In this document: positions 1-6,772 of the stretch, one piece after another | How positions within the stretch are numbered: position 1 is the first letter of the stretch | Layout: every line of letters starts with the position of its first letter | DNA from: an uncultured Erysipelotrichaceae bacterium | Lineage (GTDB): Bacteria; Bacillota_I; Bacilli_A; Erysipelotrichales; Erysipelotrichaceae | Length of the DNA stretch: 14,055 nt | Assembly: GCA_947175465.1 (NCBI GenBank) | Contig: CAMWMY010000011.1 | Location: 1 to 14,055 of the forward strand | Direction: 5' to 3' | Made by a program: the position numbers and the translations under genes | Notes under the pieces: model-generated | What the model saw: the letters and a program-made list of their open reading frames with translations, nothing else | Told to the model about the DNA's origin: nothing | Database searches by the model: none

Positions 1-115
1 ATACGAATCTCTTTTATTATAGATGATTGCTTCATAAATCTTTTTTATACATATATTACATTTTTTACATAAACAAAAGAAGATAGTAGCTTTTCCATCT
101 TCTTTGTATATTATA
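1..115. other. Intergenic region downstream of xth; no gene seen
   Basis: Apart from the xth terminator, this AT-rich stretch shows no coding frame. On the minus strand a TATAAT hexamer lies at 16-21, which could be the -10 box of a gene beyond the left edge, but I see no convincing -35 box at the right distance, so I do not call a promoter. Confidence 0.5.
70..105 (-). terminator. Probable Rho-independent terminator after xth
   Basis: Positions 76-84 and 97-105 are perfect inverted repeats (9 bp, AAAGAAGAT with ATCTTCTTT) around a 12-base loop, starting about 10 bases after the xth stop codon. In the minus direction the stem runs into TTTTGTTTATG. The stem is AT-rich and the U-tract is interrupted by one G, so strength is probably moderate. 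Confidence 0.6.
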
Positions 116-874
116 TTAATCAAAATTTAAGTCTAAAGAAACAGGACAATGATCACTTCCTAAAATATCTGTATGAATACTTGCTTCTTTAATATTTTCT
201 TTTAAACAGTCAGATACTAAAAAATAATCAATTCTCCATCCAATATTTTTGCTTCTTGCAAAAAAACGATAACTCCACCAAGAATAAATTTCTTCTTTAT
301 CTGGATATAAATAACGGAAAGTATCGATGAATCCATCATTTAATAATGCAGTTATTTTCGCTCTTTCTTCATCGCTAAAACCAGGATTTTTCCGATTCGC
401 TTTTGGATTTTTTAAATCAATTTCTTGATGTGCAACATTTAAATCCCCACATATGATAACAGGTTTTTTCTCTTCTAAACCTTTTACATAGGCTTTAAAA
501 TCATCTTCCCATTTCATACGATAATCTAAGCGTGCAAGACCTTCTTTTGAATTAGGAGTATACACTGTTACCATATAAAATTTTTCATATTCAGCAGTAA
601 TTACTCTTCCTTCATGCGAATGCTCTTCTATTCCAATATCATAAGAAACACTTAATGGTTTTTCTTTTGAAAATAAAATAGTACCACTATATCCTTTTTT
701 ATCCGCACTATTAAAATATTGATGATATCCTTCCGTAAAGATTTCTATTTGTCCTTCTTGCATTTTTGATTCTTGAATACAAAAAATATCCGCATCAATT
801 TGTTGGAAAAAATCATAAAACCCCTTAGAAATACATGCGCGAATACCATTTACATTCCATGATACAAATTTCAT
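116..874 (-). CDS. xth: Exodeoxyribonuclease III family AP endonuclease (ExoA/Xth)
   Basis: Predicted apurinic/apyrimidinic endonuclease with 3'-5' exonuclease and 3'-phosphodiesterase activity, acting in base excision repair in the cytoplasm. The 252-residue protein is one endonuclease/exonuclease/phosphatase domain with the family motifs in order: WNVNGIRA (6-13, Asn7), QESK (34-37, metal-binding Glu35), VYTPNS (104-109, Tyr105), GDLNVAH (143-149, Asp144 and Asn146), SWWSYR (198-203), WRIDYFLV (213-220) and the C-terminal GSDHCPV (239-245, catalytic Asp-His). Length is usual for the family. I start it at ATG 874, because GAGGTG lies 6 bases upstream and the GTG at 883, which would add three residues, is itself part of that ribosome binding site. 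It appears to be monocistronic, with a terminator of the obg operon upstream and its own terminator downstream. It is most like the B. subtilis ExoA/E. coli Xth branch; the family assignment is secure and detailed substrate preference is inferred. Confidence 0.96.
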   Translation of the reverse strand: MKFVSWNVNGIRACISKGFYDFFQQIDADIFCIQESKMQEGQIEIFTEGYHQYFNSADKKGYSGTILFSKEKPLSVSYDIGIEEHSHEGRVITAEYEKFYMVTVYTPNSKEGLARLDYRMKWEDDFKAYVKGLEEKKPVIICGDLNVAHQEIDLKNPKANRKNPGFSDEERAKITALLNDGFIDTFRYLYPDKEEIYSWWSYRFFARSKNIGWRIDYFLVSDCLKENIKEASIHTDILGSDHCPVSLDLNFD

Positions 875-909
875 TCTTATCACCTCTTCCTATTCATACC
901 ATATACATA

Positions 910-915
910 ATTATA
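910..915 (-). promoter_or_regulatory. Candidate -10 box for xth
   Basis: A perfect TATAAT on the minus strand lies about 36 bases before the xth start codon, between the obg terminator and the xth ribosome binding site. Some promoter is expected here because the upstream operon is terminated. No good -35 hexamer stands 16-18 bases upstream, where there is a run of eight T, so the call rests on the -10 box and context alone. Confidence 0.35.
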
Positions 916-987
916 ATATATTATGAAAAAAAAGCTATTAAAAGTATTATGTTAATTAATGGAAATACACTTTTATTTTTACAGGTC

Positions 988-1017
988 AAAAAAAGGACAA
1001 AACAAAATGTTTCATCC
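988..1017 (-). terminator. Strong Rho-independent terminator after obg
   Basis: In the minus direction a 9-bp stem, GGATGAAAC with GTTTTGTCC (two G-U pairs), closes a 5-base ATTTT loop and is followed directly by seven T. It starts 5 bases past the obg stop codon. Stem arms are 1009-1017 and 995-1003, U-tract 988-994. This is the best terminator in the window and ends the rplU-prp-rpmA-obg transcript. Confidence 0.85.
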
Positions 1018-1021
1018 ATTT

Positions 1022-2305
1022 TTACTCCATAAATTCAAATTCTATATTACATAAAACAACGATATCTCCATCTTGACATCCTGCTACTCGTAATTCTTCA
1101 TCCACTTTCATTTTACGCATTTTACGAGCAAAACGCATCATATCTTCCTCATTATCTAATTTACTTGTTTTGAATACTCTTTCAATTTCTTCTCCTACAA
1201 GTTGCCATCTACCATTTCCTAAATTTTGTATTTCAAAAGCTGGTGCTTCTGGTTCAAATTTATATAGAACTCCTTCTGCTTCTTTATCTGTTTCGTTATA
1301 TAAAGGAAATTCTGGTGTAGAGGCTAATAAATCTGCTGTTTTATATAAAACGGCTTCCAATCCTTCATGAATAATCGTCGTTGTTTCGAAAACTTCAATA
1401 TCAGGATAGGCTTCTTTAAACCTTTTTAAATTTTCTTGTGCTGGATCTAAATCCATTTTATTGGCAATAACAATTTGAGGGCGTTCCATAAGCCTATATT
1501 CATAGGTAGCCAACTCTTCATTAATAATTCGATAATCCTCAACAGGATCACGTCCATCATTGCTTCCCATATCGATAACATGGAGAATAACACGACATCT
1601 TTCTATATGACGAAGAAATTGGTGTCCTAAGCCTTTTCCTATGCTTGCACCCTCGATAAGTCCTGGTAAATCAGCCATTACAAAACTACGCCCATCTGGT
1701 ACTTGTACCATCCCTAAATTAGGTGTAATCGTTGTAAAGTGATATTCTGCAATTTGAGGTTTTGCTTTTGATACAACCGATAATAAAGTTGATTTCCCAA
1801 CACTTGGAAATCCTACTAAACCAACATCAGCTAACAGTTTTAATTCCACAATAACTTCTTTTTCTTCACCTAAAGATCCTAGTTCACTATATTGAGGAGC
1901 CGTATTTTTACTAGACTTAAAATGAAAATTTCCTCTTCCACCTTTTCCTGCTTTGGCAATAATCTCTCTTTGACCATGTCTTGTCAAATCAGCTATAATG
2001 CTTCCTGTCTTTACATCTTTTACGATGGTTCCTTGAGGTACTTTTACAATAAAGTCCTCTCCTGTAGCACCATGCATTTTTTTTGTTTTCCCATTATATC
2101 CATTTTCAGCTACAATTTTTTTATGATAACGTAAATCAAGTAATGTTGATTTTCCTTCATCTACTTCAAAGATAACATTACCACCATTACCTCCATCACC
2201 ACCACTAGGGCCTCCAAAAGGTACATACTTCTCACGGCGAAAGGCTACAATACCATCTCCACCTTTTCCTGCTTTCACATAAATTTTTACACGATCAATG
2301 AACAT
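1022..2305 (-). CDS. obg: GTPase Obg/CgtA
   Basis: Essential-type GTPase that acts in late 50S ribosome assembly and in stress signalling. The 427-residue protein has the full three-domain layout: the glycine-rich Obg fold (about 1-158, with the GGDGGNGGN stretch at 35-43), the G domain (about 159-330) and a C-terminal OCT domain (about 345-427). G motifs visible are G1 GFPSVGKST (165-173), G2 TTITPNLG (191-198), G3 DLPG (212-215) and G4 NKMD (282-285). The G5 position reads ETTTIIHEG (307-315) where most Obg proteins have an SA pair. AAGGAGG lies 8 bases before ATG 2305. It is the last gene of the L21-Prp-L27 cluster, a common arrangement that ties it to the ribosome, but a hairpin between rpmA and obg may lower its expression. 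The family call is secure. Confidence 0.97.
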   Translation of the reverse strand: MFIDRVKIYVKAGKGGDGIVAFRREKYVPFGGPSGGDGGNGGNVIFEVDEGKSTLLDLRYHKKIVAENGYNGKTKKMHGATGEDFIVKVPQGTIVKDVKTGSIIADLTRHGQREIIAKAGKGGRGNFHFKSSKNTAPQYSELGSLGEEKEVIVELKLLADVGLVGFPSVGKSTLLSVVSKAKPQIAEYHFTTITPNLGMVQVPDGRSFVMADLPGLIEGASIGKGLGHQFLRHIERCRVILHVIDMGSNDGRDPVEDYRIINEELATYEYRLMERPQIVIANKMDLDPAQENLKRFKEAYPDIEVFETTTIIHEGLEAVLYKTADLLASTPEFPLYNETDKEAEGVLYKFEPEAPAFEIQNLGNGRWQLVGEEIERVFKTSKLDNEEDMMRFARKMRKMKVDEELRVAGCQDGDIVVLCNIEFEFME

Positions 2306-2327
2306 CTTTACGCCTCCTTTCCATCAT

Positions 2328-2355
2328 AAAAATAAATCCCCAAAGGGGATTTATT
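2328..2355 (-). terminator. Intercistronic hairpin between rpmA and obg (possible partial terminator)
   Basis: A perfect 11-bp stem (2345-2355 with 2331-2341, AATAAATCCCC with GGGGATTTATT) closes a TTT loop and is followed in the minus direction by TTTATG. The stem begins within the rpmA stop codon and ends about 25 bases before the obg start. There is no room for a normal promoter between it and obg, so it is more likely an attenuating terminator or a 3'-end stabiliser than a full stop. Confidence 0.6.
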
Positions 2356-2638
2356 ATGCTTGTGGATAAACAGAAACTTTTTTTCTATCTTTACCTAAAC
2401 GTTCATACTTCACAATACCATTTACTTTCGCAAATAAAGTATCATCTCCACCTCTTCCAACATTTGTTCCTGGGTGAATTTTAGTACCACGTTGACGATA
2501 AATAATCGATCCTGCATGAGCAAATTGACCATCTGCTAATTTTGCACCAAGACGTTTTGACTCAGAATCACGACCATTTTTCGTAGATCCTACCCCTTTT
2601 TTCGATGCAAATAATTGAATATCTAAGATAAATTTCAT
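2354..2638 (-). CDS. rpmA: 50S ribosomal protein L27 (bL27) with cleavable N-terminal extension
   Basis: Ribosomal protein whose N-terminal tail reaches the peptidyl transferase centre of the 50S subunit. The sequence shows the conserved [20 protein letters not shown] block near the N-terminus and the [20 protein letters not shown] core. In front of it is a short hydrophobic leader ending QLF/AS (cleavage expected between Phe10 and Ala11). In Firmicutes such a leader is removed by the protease Prp, whose gene lies directly upstream. Two adjacent ATG codons are available (2641 and 2638). GGAGG is only 4 bases from the first and 7 from the second, so I chose the second, giving 94 residues. The first ATG overlaps the prp stop as TAATG, so the genes are translationally coupled whichever start is used. 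Confidence 0.96.
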   Translation of the reverse strand: MKFILDIQLFASKKGVGSTKNGRDSESKRLGAKLADGQFAHAGSIIYRQRGTKIHPGTNVGRGGDDTLFAKVNGIVKYERLGKDRKKVSVYPQA

Positions 2639-2640
2639 CA

Positions 2641-2958
2641 TTACACCTCCTCGTTATAAATTTTTATATATTCTTGATAAGATTTTTGTAAGGTATCTAA
2701 TTGAATAAGCAATGCTTCTAGTAGCAATTGCACTTCATCTACCGCTTGTTTTATAACAGAAATATGGATATATGCTGTATCCATTTCCAAAAAACATGTA
2801 TCTTTTACAAGCTTGTCTAAAGCATTCATCATTCCAATGGCTATGGAACTTACTCCTGCACATACAAGATCTTCGCCAGACTTCGCATAACCTGCATGTC
2901 CTTGAATTTGAATATCTTGTATAATAGAATGTTTTCGCTTTACACGAACTTTCACCAT
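2641..2958 (-). CDS. prp: Ribosomal-processing cysteine protease Prp (YsxB family)
   Basis: Cysteine protease that removes the N-terminal leader of ribosomal protein L27, an activity known from Staphylococcus aureus. The 105-residue protein has the family signature GHAGYA with the catalytic His21, followed by a [10 protein letters not shown] segment with the catalytic Cys33. Length is normal. It lies between rplU (5 bases away) and rpmA (its TAA overlaps the first candidate rpmA ATG by one base), the diagnostic position for this family. There is no strong ribosome binding site: GAGG at the end of rplU is about 10 bases before ATG 2958. It is therefore probably translated less than its ribosomal neighbours, as would suit an enzyme. 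The protease role follows from the family and from the matching cleavage motif in the adjacent L27. Confidence 0.93.
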   Translation of the reverse strand: MVKVRVKRKHSIIQDIQIQGHAGYAKSGEDLVCAGVSSIAIGMMNALDKLVKDTCFLEMDTAYIHISVIKQAVDEVQLLLEALLIQLDTLQKSYQEYIKIYNEEV

Positions 2959-2963
2959 ATAAA

Positions 2964-3275
2964 TTATGCCTCAATTGCTTCTACAACTAATTTTGTATAT
3001 GGTTGACGATGACCTTGTTTACGACGAGAACTTCCTTTTTTAGGTTTGTATTTAAAAATGATAATTTTTTTGCTTTTCCCTTGTTTTTCAACTTTAGCAG
3101 TTACTTTTGCTCCTTTTACATAAGGAGTTCCTACTCTTGTTGTTCTATTAGAATAAACAACTACTTTATCAAATACAACTGTTTCTCCTTCTTCTACAGG
3201 TAACTTTTCTACAAAGATAGTTGATCCTACTTCTACACGGATTTGTTTTCCACCTGTTTCAATAATTGCGTACAT
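2964..3275 (-). CDS. rplU: 50S ribosomal protein L21 (bL21)
   Basis: Ribosomal protein of the large subunit that binds 23S rRNA. The 103-residue product has the family start [11 protein letters not shown] and the basic C-terminal motif [11 protein letters not shown] (84-94), and its length is normal. The open frame extends 12 codons further upstream, but AAGGAGGTG lies 6 bases before ATG 3275, and the MYAI start is the family start, so the longer form is rejected. It is the first gene of the cluster rplU-prp-rpmA-obg and follows a near-consensus promoter and a structured leader of about 100 bases. Confidence 0.97.
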   Translation of the reverse strand: MYAIIETGGKQIRVEVGSTIFVEKLPVEEGETVVFDKVVVYSNRTTRVGTPYVKGAKVTAKVEKQGKSKKIIIFKYKPKKGSSRRKQGHRQPYTKLVVEAIEA

Positions 3276-3380
3276 ACTCGCACCTCCTTCTATGTTCTTC
3301 AGACTCGCCAAATAAGGTGATAGCTATCTATACTTAAACCTTATTATGAGCGGTTGTAAGCCATAAAAGACATACAACAT
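3276..3380 (-). ncRNA. Structured 5' leader of rplU (L21-leader type)
   Basis: The transcript between the rplU promoter and start codon is about 100 bases and folds well. A first stem pairs GTTGTA (3373-3378) with TACAAC (3353-3358) around a 14-base loop. A second pairs AATAAGGT (3338-3345) with ACCTTATT (3311-3318) and encloses a small palindrome, GATAGCTATC (3319-3328). The sequence GGCGAGTCTGAAG follows before the ribosome binding site. An L21 leader RNA is a known family in Firmicutes at exactly this place, thought to control rplU expression. I assign it from position and structure; I could not run a covariance search. Confidence 0.65.
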
Positions 3381-3384
3381 TGTG

Positions 3385-3413
3385 ATATTATCATATTATA
3401 CATAATTTGTCAA
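3385..3413 (-). promoter_or_regulatory. Promoter of the rplU-prp-rpmA-obg operon
   Basis: A perfect -35 box TTGACA (3408-3413), a 17-base spacer and a -10 box TAATAT (3385-3390) preceded by TG one base upstream (extended -10). Transcription would start near 3378-3380, just before the first leader stem. This is the strongest sigma-A-type promoter in the window, as expected for ribosomal protein genes. Confidence 0.85.
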
Positions 3414-3459
3414 TTTTTTATTCGGATATAGAAAACGTTTCACATTCATTATTTCTACG

Positions 3460-6400
3460 TTATACCTTTTTCGATACCGTATAATCTTGCATATCAATTT
3501 TCTTTAATTTTTTGACTAAACATGAATTTTCACGATCAATCCTTCCTTCTACTAACAAATAATTTCCTTTAACAAGAATATCTCCATATCTTTTATAAAT
3601 ATTAGGCATACATGCAAGATCAAATTTTCCTGTTTCATCTAAGACACCAACAAAAAGCATTAACTCGTTATTTTTAGTATGATGTGTTTTTGTTTTTTCA
3701 ATTTGGCATAAAAACTTCACATATCCTGAGGTATATTTTCTTAAATTAGCTAAGCATTTTAATGAAGGATCTATTTTTTGTCTTAGTTCATAAATAGGGT
3801 GATCGGATAAATAAAAGCCTATCACTTCTTTTTCTTTTTCATTTTGTAACATCTTATTTTCTTTTACCATAATAGGTACTGGCTTACTGACTAAATCAAA
3901 ATTAATCATAATTTGATTCTCATCTTCGATTTTAACTAAATCAGCATAGCGTAATGCATCTTCTAAAGAAGCTATCATACTTGATCGATTCATTGAAAAT
4001 TCATCAAGTGCACCTGCATAAATAAGTGATTCTATATTTTTTCGATTTACTTTTTTACTCGATACCCTTGCGACAAAGGCAAAGAAGTCTTCAAACTTTC
4101 CATTTTTATCACGCTCTTCTAGAATAGTATGACACACATTAACACCTATATTCTTAATACCTGTAAGAGGATAACGTAAAGCATTCCCTTCTATCTTATA
4201 TCGATTTGAAGAAACATTCACACTTGGTAATAATATTTTGATATTACATTTTTTTGCTTCCAATATATATATACTTGTTTTTATCTCTGTTCCAATAACA
4301 CTATCCAGTAAGGAACTGAAAAAATATAAAGGTGCATTGGCTTTTAAAAATGCCATTTGATAAGCTAACATCCCATAGGCAACAGAGTGTGAACGATTAA
4401 ATCCATAATTAGCAAACTTCATAATTAAATTATAAACCTTATATGCCAATTCTTTTTCATATCCTAAAGAAATAGCTCCATTAATAAAATCATCTTCTAA
4501 TTGCTTTAACTCTTTTTCTTGCTTTTTACTAATTGCTTTACGTAAGTTATCTGCTTTAGCTAAACTAAATCCTGATAATACTTGTGCAATTTGCATAATC
4601 TGTTCCTGATAAATCATGATTCCATAAGTATTATGTAAAATATCTTTTAATTTCGGATGGATATAATCTACCAATTCGGGATGGTCTCTTCGTTTCAAAT
4701 ATTCTGGTATATTATCCATAGGTCCTGGTCGATATAAAGCAATGGTCGCCACAATCTCTTCAAAATTTCGTGGCTTCATTTGGCGAATTAAATTTTGTAT
4801 TCCTTCGGATTCTAATTGAAAAATACCAATAGTATTTACATTTTGAAGCATCTGAAAAGTTTTTTTATCATCTAAAGGAATATGTAAAATATCAAGCTTT
4901 TTTTCTCTTGTTTGGTTAATACGCTGTACAATATCATCAACAATCGTTAAGTTGCGAAGACCTAAAAAATCCATTTTGATTAAACCGAGTTCTTCTAAAT
5001 ACTCCATGGTGAATTGAGTAGCTAAAACACCATCATCAACTTCTATTAAAGGACATACTTCTTCAATGTCATCATTAGATAAAATAACTCCTGCCGCATG
5101 TTGTGAAATATGACGTGGAAGCCCTTCAAGTCGCAAAGAAATAGCAAATAATTCACGTAATTCTTTTGAAGAGTTTACCATTTGATTAAAACGCGGGTTA
5201 TGATCATAAGCATATTGCAAAGTAACTTTTACAAGATTAGGTACCTGCTTACATAACATATCTACTTGACGTGCATTAATTTGCATAGCTCTTCCTACAT
5301 CACGTAGTACTTGTTTCGCTGCTAACGTATTAAAAGTTAAAATATGAGCAACTCTTCTTTCCCCATATAACGATCGTACATAACGAATGACCTCATCTCT
5401 TCGATTATCAGGAAAATCTGTATCGATATCGGGCATTGAAATACGCTCAGGATTTAAAAACCTTTCAAATAGTAAATTGTATTTTATCGGGTCGGCATGT
5501 GTGATCCCTAGACAATAAGCGACTAAAGAGCCTGCAGCACTTCCACGTCCTGGACCAATGTAAATACCCTGTGTTTTAGCAAAGCGTATAAAATCCCATA
5601 CAATTAAAAAGTAGTCTTCATAATGCATATTAATAATAACGCTTAATTCATAGTTTAAACGATCGATATATACTTGGGGAATTGTTTGAAACTGCATGCG
5701 TTTTGCTAATCCTTTATGGCATAGTTGTTTTAAATATTCAGCACTACTCACAGAAAATTTATTTTGAAAGTGCGGTAATGTTGCTTTTTTTAAATCAAAA
5801 GTTACATTACAAAGATCAGCAATTTCTTCCGTTGCCTGTAAATCATCTTCATCATAAAGTTGAGCCATCTCTTCTTTAGATCGATAATATCGACGAGAGC
5901 TATAATTTAGCATTTTATCATGAATCGATAATCCCTGTTGAATTGCACATAATGTTTTATAACTCTCTTCATCTTCTTTTTCACCAAAATAAATGCGTGA
6001 AAGAGCTACTGTTCGAGCTGATATTTCTTGGCAAAGTTTTTTCAGCACTTTATTTTTTATATGCAATAAACCACTATCATTTTCCGAAATAGATACATAA
6101 AACAAAGGAAAGGAAAGTTGACACTTTTGAATATAGGCTTTCATTTTAGAAACATCTTCATTTAAAAGATAAGTCTCTAAACTACTTTGATTTCTTGAGG
6201 TTAAAACAACACAGTCAGAAGTATAAGATGTAAGTTGTTGCAAAGAAAGCTTTTCTTTTTGAGTATTTAAATAAGTTGATAATTTTAATAACGATTGGTA
6301 TCCTTGATCATTTCTTGCTAAAAGAATAAAACTATATTGAACGCCCTCTTCTTCACAATCTACTTCCAAACCAAAAATAGCTTTAATTCCTTTCTTTTTA

Positions 6401-6558
6401 CAAGCATGATGAAAAGCCATAGCTCCATGCATGACATTTTTATCAGTTAAAGCTACAGCTCGATAACCATAACGCAAAGTAAAATCAACAATTTTCGAAA
6501 CGGTTAACGTACTTTCTAATAACGTATAAGAGCTTCTCACATGCAAATGAATACTCAA
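3460..6558 (-). CDS. dnaE: DNA polymerase III subunit alpha, DnaE type
   Basis: Replicative DNA polymerase subunit; in Gram-positives with PolC, DnaE typically extends primers on the lagging strand. The 1032-residue protein has an N-terminal PHP domain (HLHVR, 4-8; LTDKN, 37-41), the C-family polymerase core with GPGRGSAAGS (335-344), the catalytic PDIDTDF (376-382) and KMDFLGL (528-534, third Asp at 530), the fingers motif YGFNRSHSVAYG (718-729), a helix-hairpin-helix region near GALDEF and a C-terminal OB fold (about 944-1023). The PHP domain lacks some metal-binding residues seen in active PHP exonucleases (Arg8 and Lys40 stand where His is common), and the type resembles B. subtilis DnaE. 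The GTG at 6567 lies inside the ribosome binding site GAGGGTGAG. TTG 6558 is spaced correctly and gives MSIHLHV, close to the known Bacillus N-terminus. There is no clear terminator after it; the rplU promoter follows within 50 bases. Confidence 0.95.
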   Translation of the reverse strand: MSIHLHVRSSYTLLESTLTVSKIVDFTLRYGYRAVALTDKNVMHGAMAFHHACKKKGIKAIFGLEVDCEEEGVQYSFILLARNDQGYQSLLKLSTYLNTQKEKLSLQQLTSYTSDCVVLTSRNQSSLETYLLNEDVSKMKAYIQKCQLSFPLFYVSISENDSGLLHIKNKVLKKLCQEISARTVALSRIYFGEKEDEESYKTLCAIQQGLSIHDKMLNYSSRRYYRSKEEMAQLYDEDDLQATEEIADLCNVTFDLKKATLPHFQNKFSVSSAEYLKQLCHKGLAKRMQFQTIPQVYIDRLNYELSVIINMHYEDYFLIVWDFIRFAKTQGIYIGPGRGSAAGSLVAYCLGITHADPIKYNLLFERFLNPERISMPDIDTDFPDNRRDEVIRYVRSLYGERRVAHILTFNTLAAKQVLRDVGRAMQINARQVDMLCKQVPNLVKVTLQYAYDHNPRFNQMVNSSKELRELFAISLRLEGLPRHISQHAAGVILSNDDIEEVCPLIEVDDGVLATQFTMEYLEELGLIKMDFLGLRNLTIVDDIVQRINQTREKKLDILHIPLDDKKTFQMLQNVNTIGIFQLESEGIQNLIRQMKPRNFEEIVATIALYRPGPMDNIPEYLKRRDHPELVDYIHPKLKDILHNTYGIMIYQEQIMQIAQVLSGFSLAKADNLRKAISKKQEKELKQLEDDFINGAISLGYEKELAYKVYNLIMKFANYGFNRSHSVAYGMLAYQMAFLKANAPLYFFSSLLDSVIGTEIKTSIYILEAKKCNIKILLPSVNVSSNRYKIEGNALRYPLTGIKNIGVNVCHTILEERDKNGKFEDFFAFVARVSSKKVNRKNIESLIYAGALDEFSMNRSSMIASLEDALRYADLVKIEDENQIMINFDLVSKPVPIMVKENKMLQNEKEKEVIGFYLSDHPIYELRQKIDPSLKCLANLRKYTSGYVKFLCQIEKTKTHHTKNNELMLFVGVLDETGKFDLACMPNIYKRYGDILVKGNYLLVEGRIDRENSCLVKKLKKIDMQDYTVSKKV

Positions 6559-6580
6559 AACACTCACCCTCTTTTCTTTT

Positions 6581-6589
6581 ATTTTATCA
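6581..6589 (-). promoter_or_regulatory. Candidate extended -10 promoter for dnaE
   Basis: The minus strand reads TGATAAAAT (TG, one base, TAAAAT) just downstream of the terminator at 6612-6650 and about 22 bases before the TTG start. No -35 box is visible. A start near 6574 would leave a leader of only about 16 bases that still contains the ribosome binding site. It is plausible because the upstream operon appears terminated, but weak as evidence. Confidence 0.35.
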
Positions 6590-6607
6590 TAACTTCCTAC
6601 TTATATT

Positions 6608-6661
6608 CTATAAAAAAGAAAGAAACGTTACTATTAAAAACATTTCTTTCCTTTTTCCCAT
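6608..6661 (-). CDS. Candidate 17-codon small ORF overlapping the terminator before dnaE
   Basis: An ATG at 6661, preceded by AAAGGA with 4 bases between, opens a 17-codon frame, MGKRKEMFLIVTFLSFL, ending in TAG. The product would have a basic N-terminus and a hydrophobic stretch long enough only for a short membrane helix. The ORF runs through the whole terminator hairpin at 6618-6650, and its ribosome binding site lies in the arm of another hairpin (6662-6668). It may be chance in AT-rich DNA, a membrane micropeptide, or a leader peptide whose translation would open the terminator. I recognise no family. Confidence 0.2.
   Translation of the reverse strand: MGKRKEMFLIVTFLSFL
6612..6650 (-). 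terminator. Rho-independent terminator between nrnA and dnaE
   Basis: In the minus direction GAAAGAAATGTT pairs with AACGTTTCTTTC (12 bp with one G-U pair; arms 6639-6650 and 6618-6629) around a 9-base loop and is followed by TTTTTTAT. It probably ends the smc-ftsY-ylxM-ackA-nrnA transcript, about 120 bases past the nrnA stop. Confidence 0.75.
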
Positions 6662-6690
6662 ATTGTCCTTTCCACTTTTATTAGAACAAT
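6662..6690 (-). other. RNA hairpin 2 of the nrnA-dnaE gap
   Basis: ATTGTTC (6684-6690) pairs with GGACAAT (6662-6668), 7 bp with one G-U pair, around a 15-base loop. It starts one base after the preceding hairpin and ends directly before the ATG of the 17-codon ORF, so that part of its AAAGGA ribosome binding site is inside the stem. Confidence 0.4.
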
Positions 6691-6691
6691 A

Positions 6692-6738
6692 AAGTGAACC
6701 TTTTGCTTAGCATAGTATCTAAACCTTCAGGTTCACTT
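6692..6738 (-). repeat. Perfect 10-bp inverted repeat (RNA hairpin 1 of the nrnA-dnaE gap)
   Basis: AAGTGAACCT in the minus direction (6729-6738) is matched perfectly by AGGTTCACTT (6692-6701), with a 27-base loop that can form a small inner stem (TTAG/CTAA, 6707-6710 with 6719-6722). It lacks a U-tract, so it is not a normal terminator. It may be a structured RNA element, an operator or an mRNA 3'-end stabiliser. I see no second copy in the window. Confidence 0.6.
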
Positions 6739-6772
6739 CAAACTTAATATTTAGCTAGAACTTTCATCATCT

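Noticed and set aside
875..883. GTG start for xth
   Set aside because: The GTG is part of the Shine-Dalgarno sequence of the ATG at 874.
835..1032. Plus-strand open frame of 65 codons between xth and obg
   Set aside because: It overlaps the xth start, the xth promoter region and the obg terminator, has no ribosome binding site, and its product is low-complexity.
2735..2974. Minus-strand open frame of 79 codons overlapping prp
   Set aside because: It is another frame of prp, which has clear family motifs; the alternative product has none.
3276..3311. Twelve-codon N-terminal extension of rplU
   Set aside because: It covers the ribosome binding site and part of the leader RNA; the family start is MYAI at 3275.
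6692..6738. T-box or other tRNA-sensing leader before dnaE
   Set aside because: No AGGGTGG-type T-box sequence, no Stem I motifs, and dnaE is not a T-box-regulated gene.
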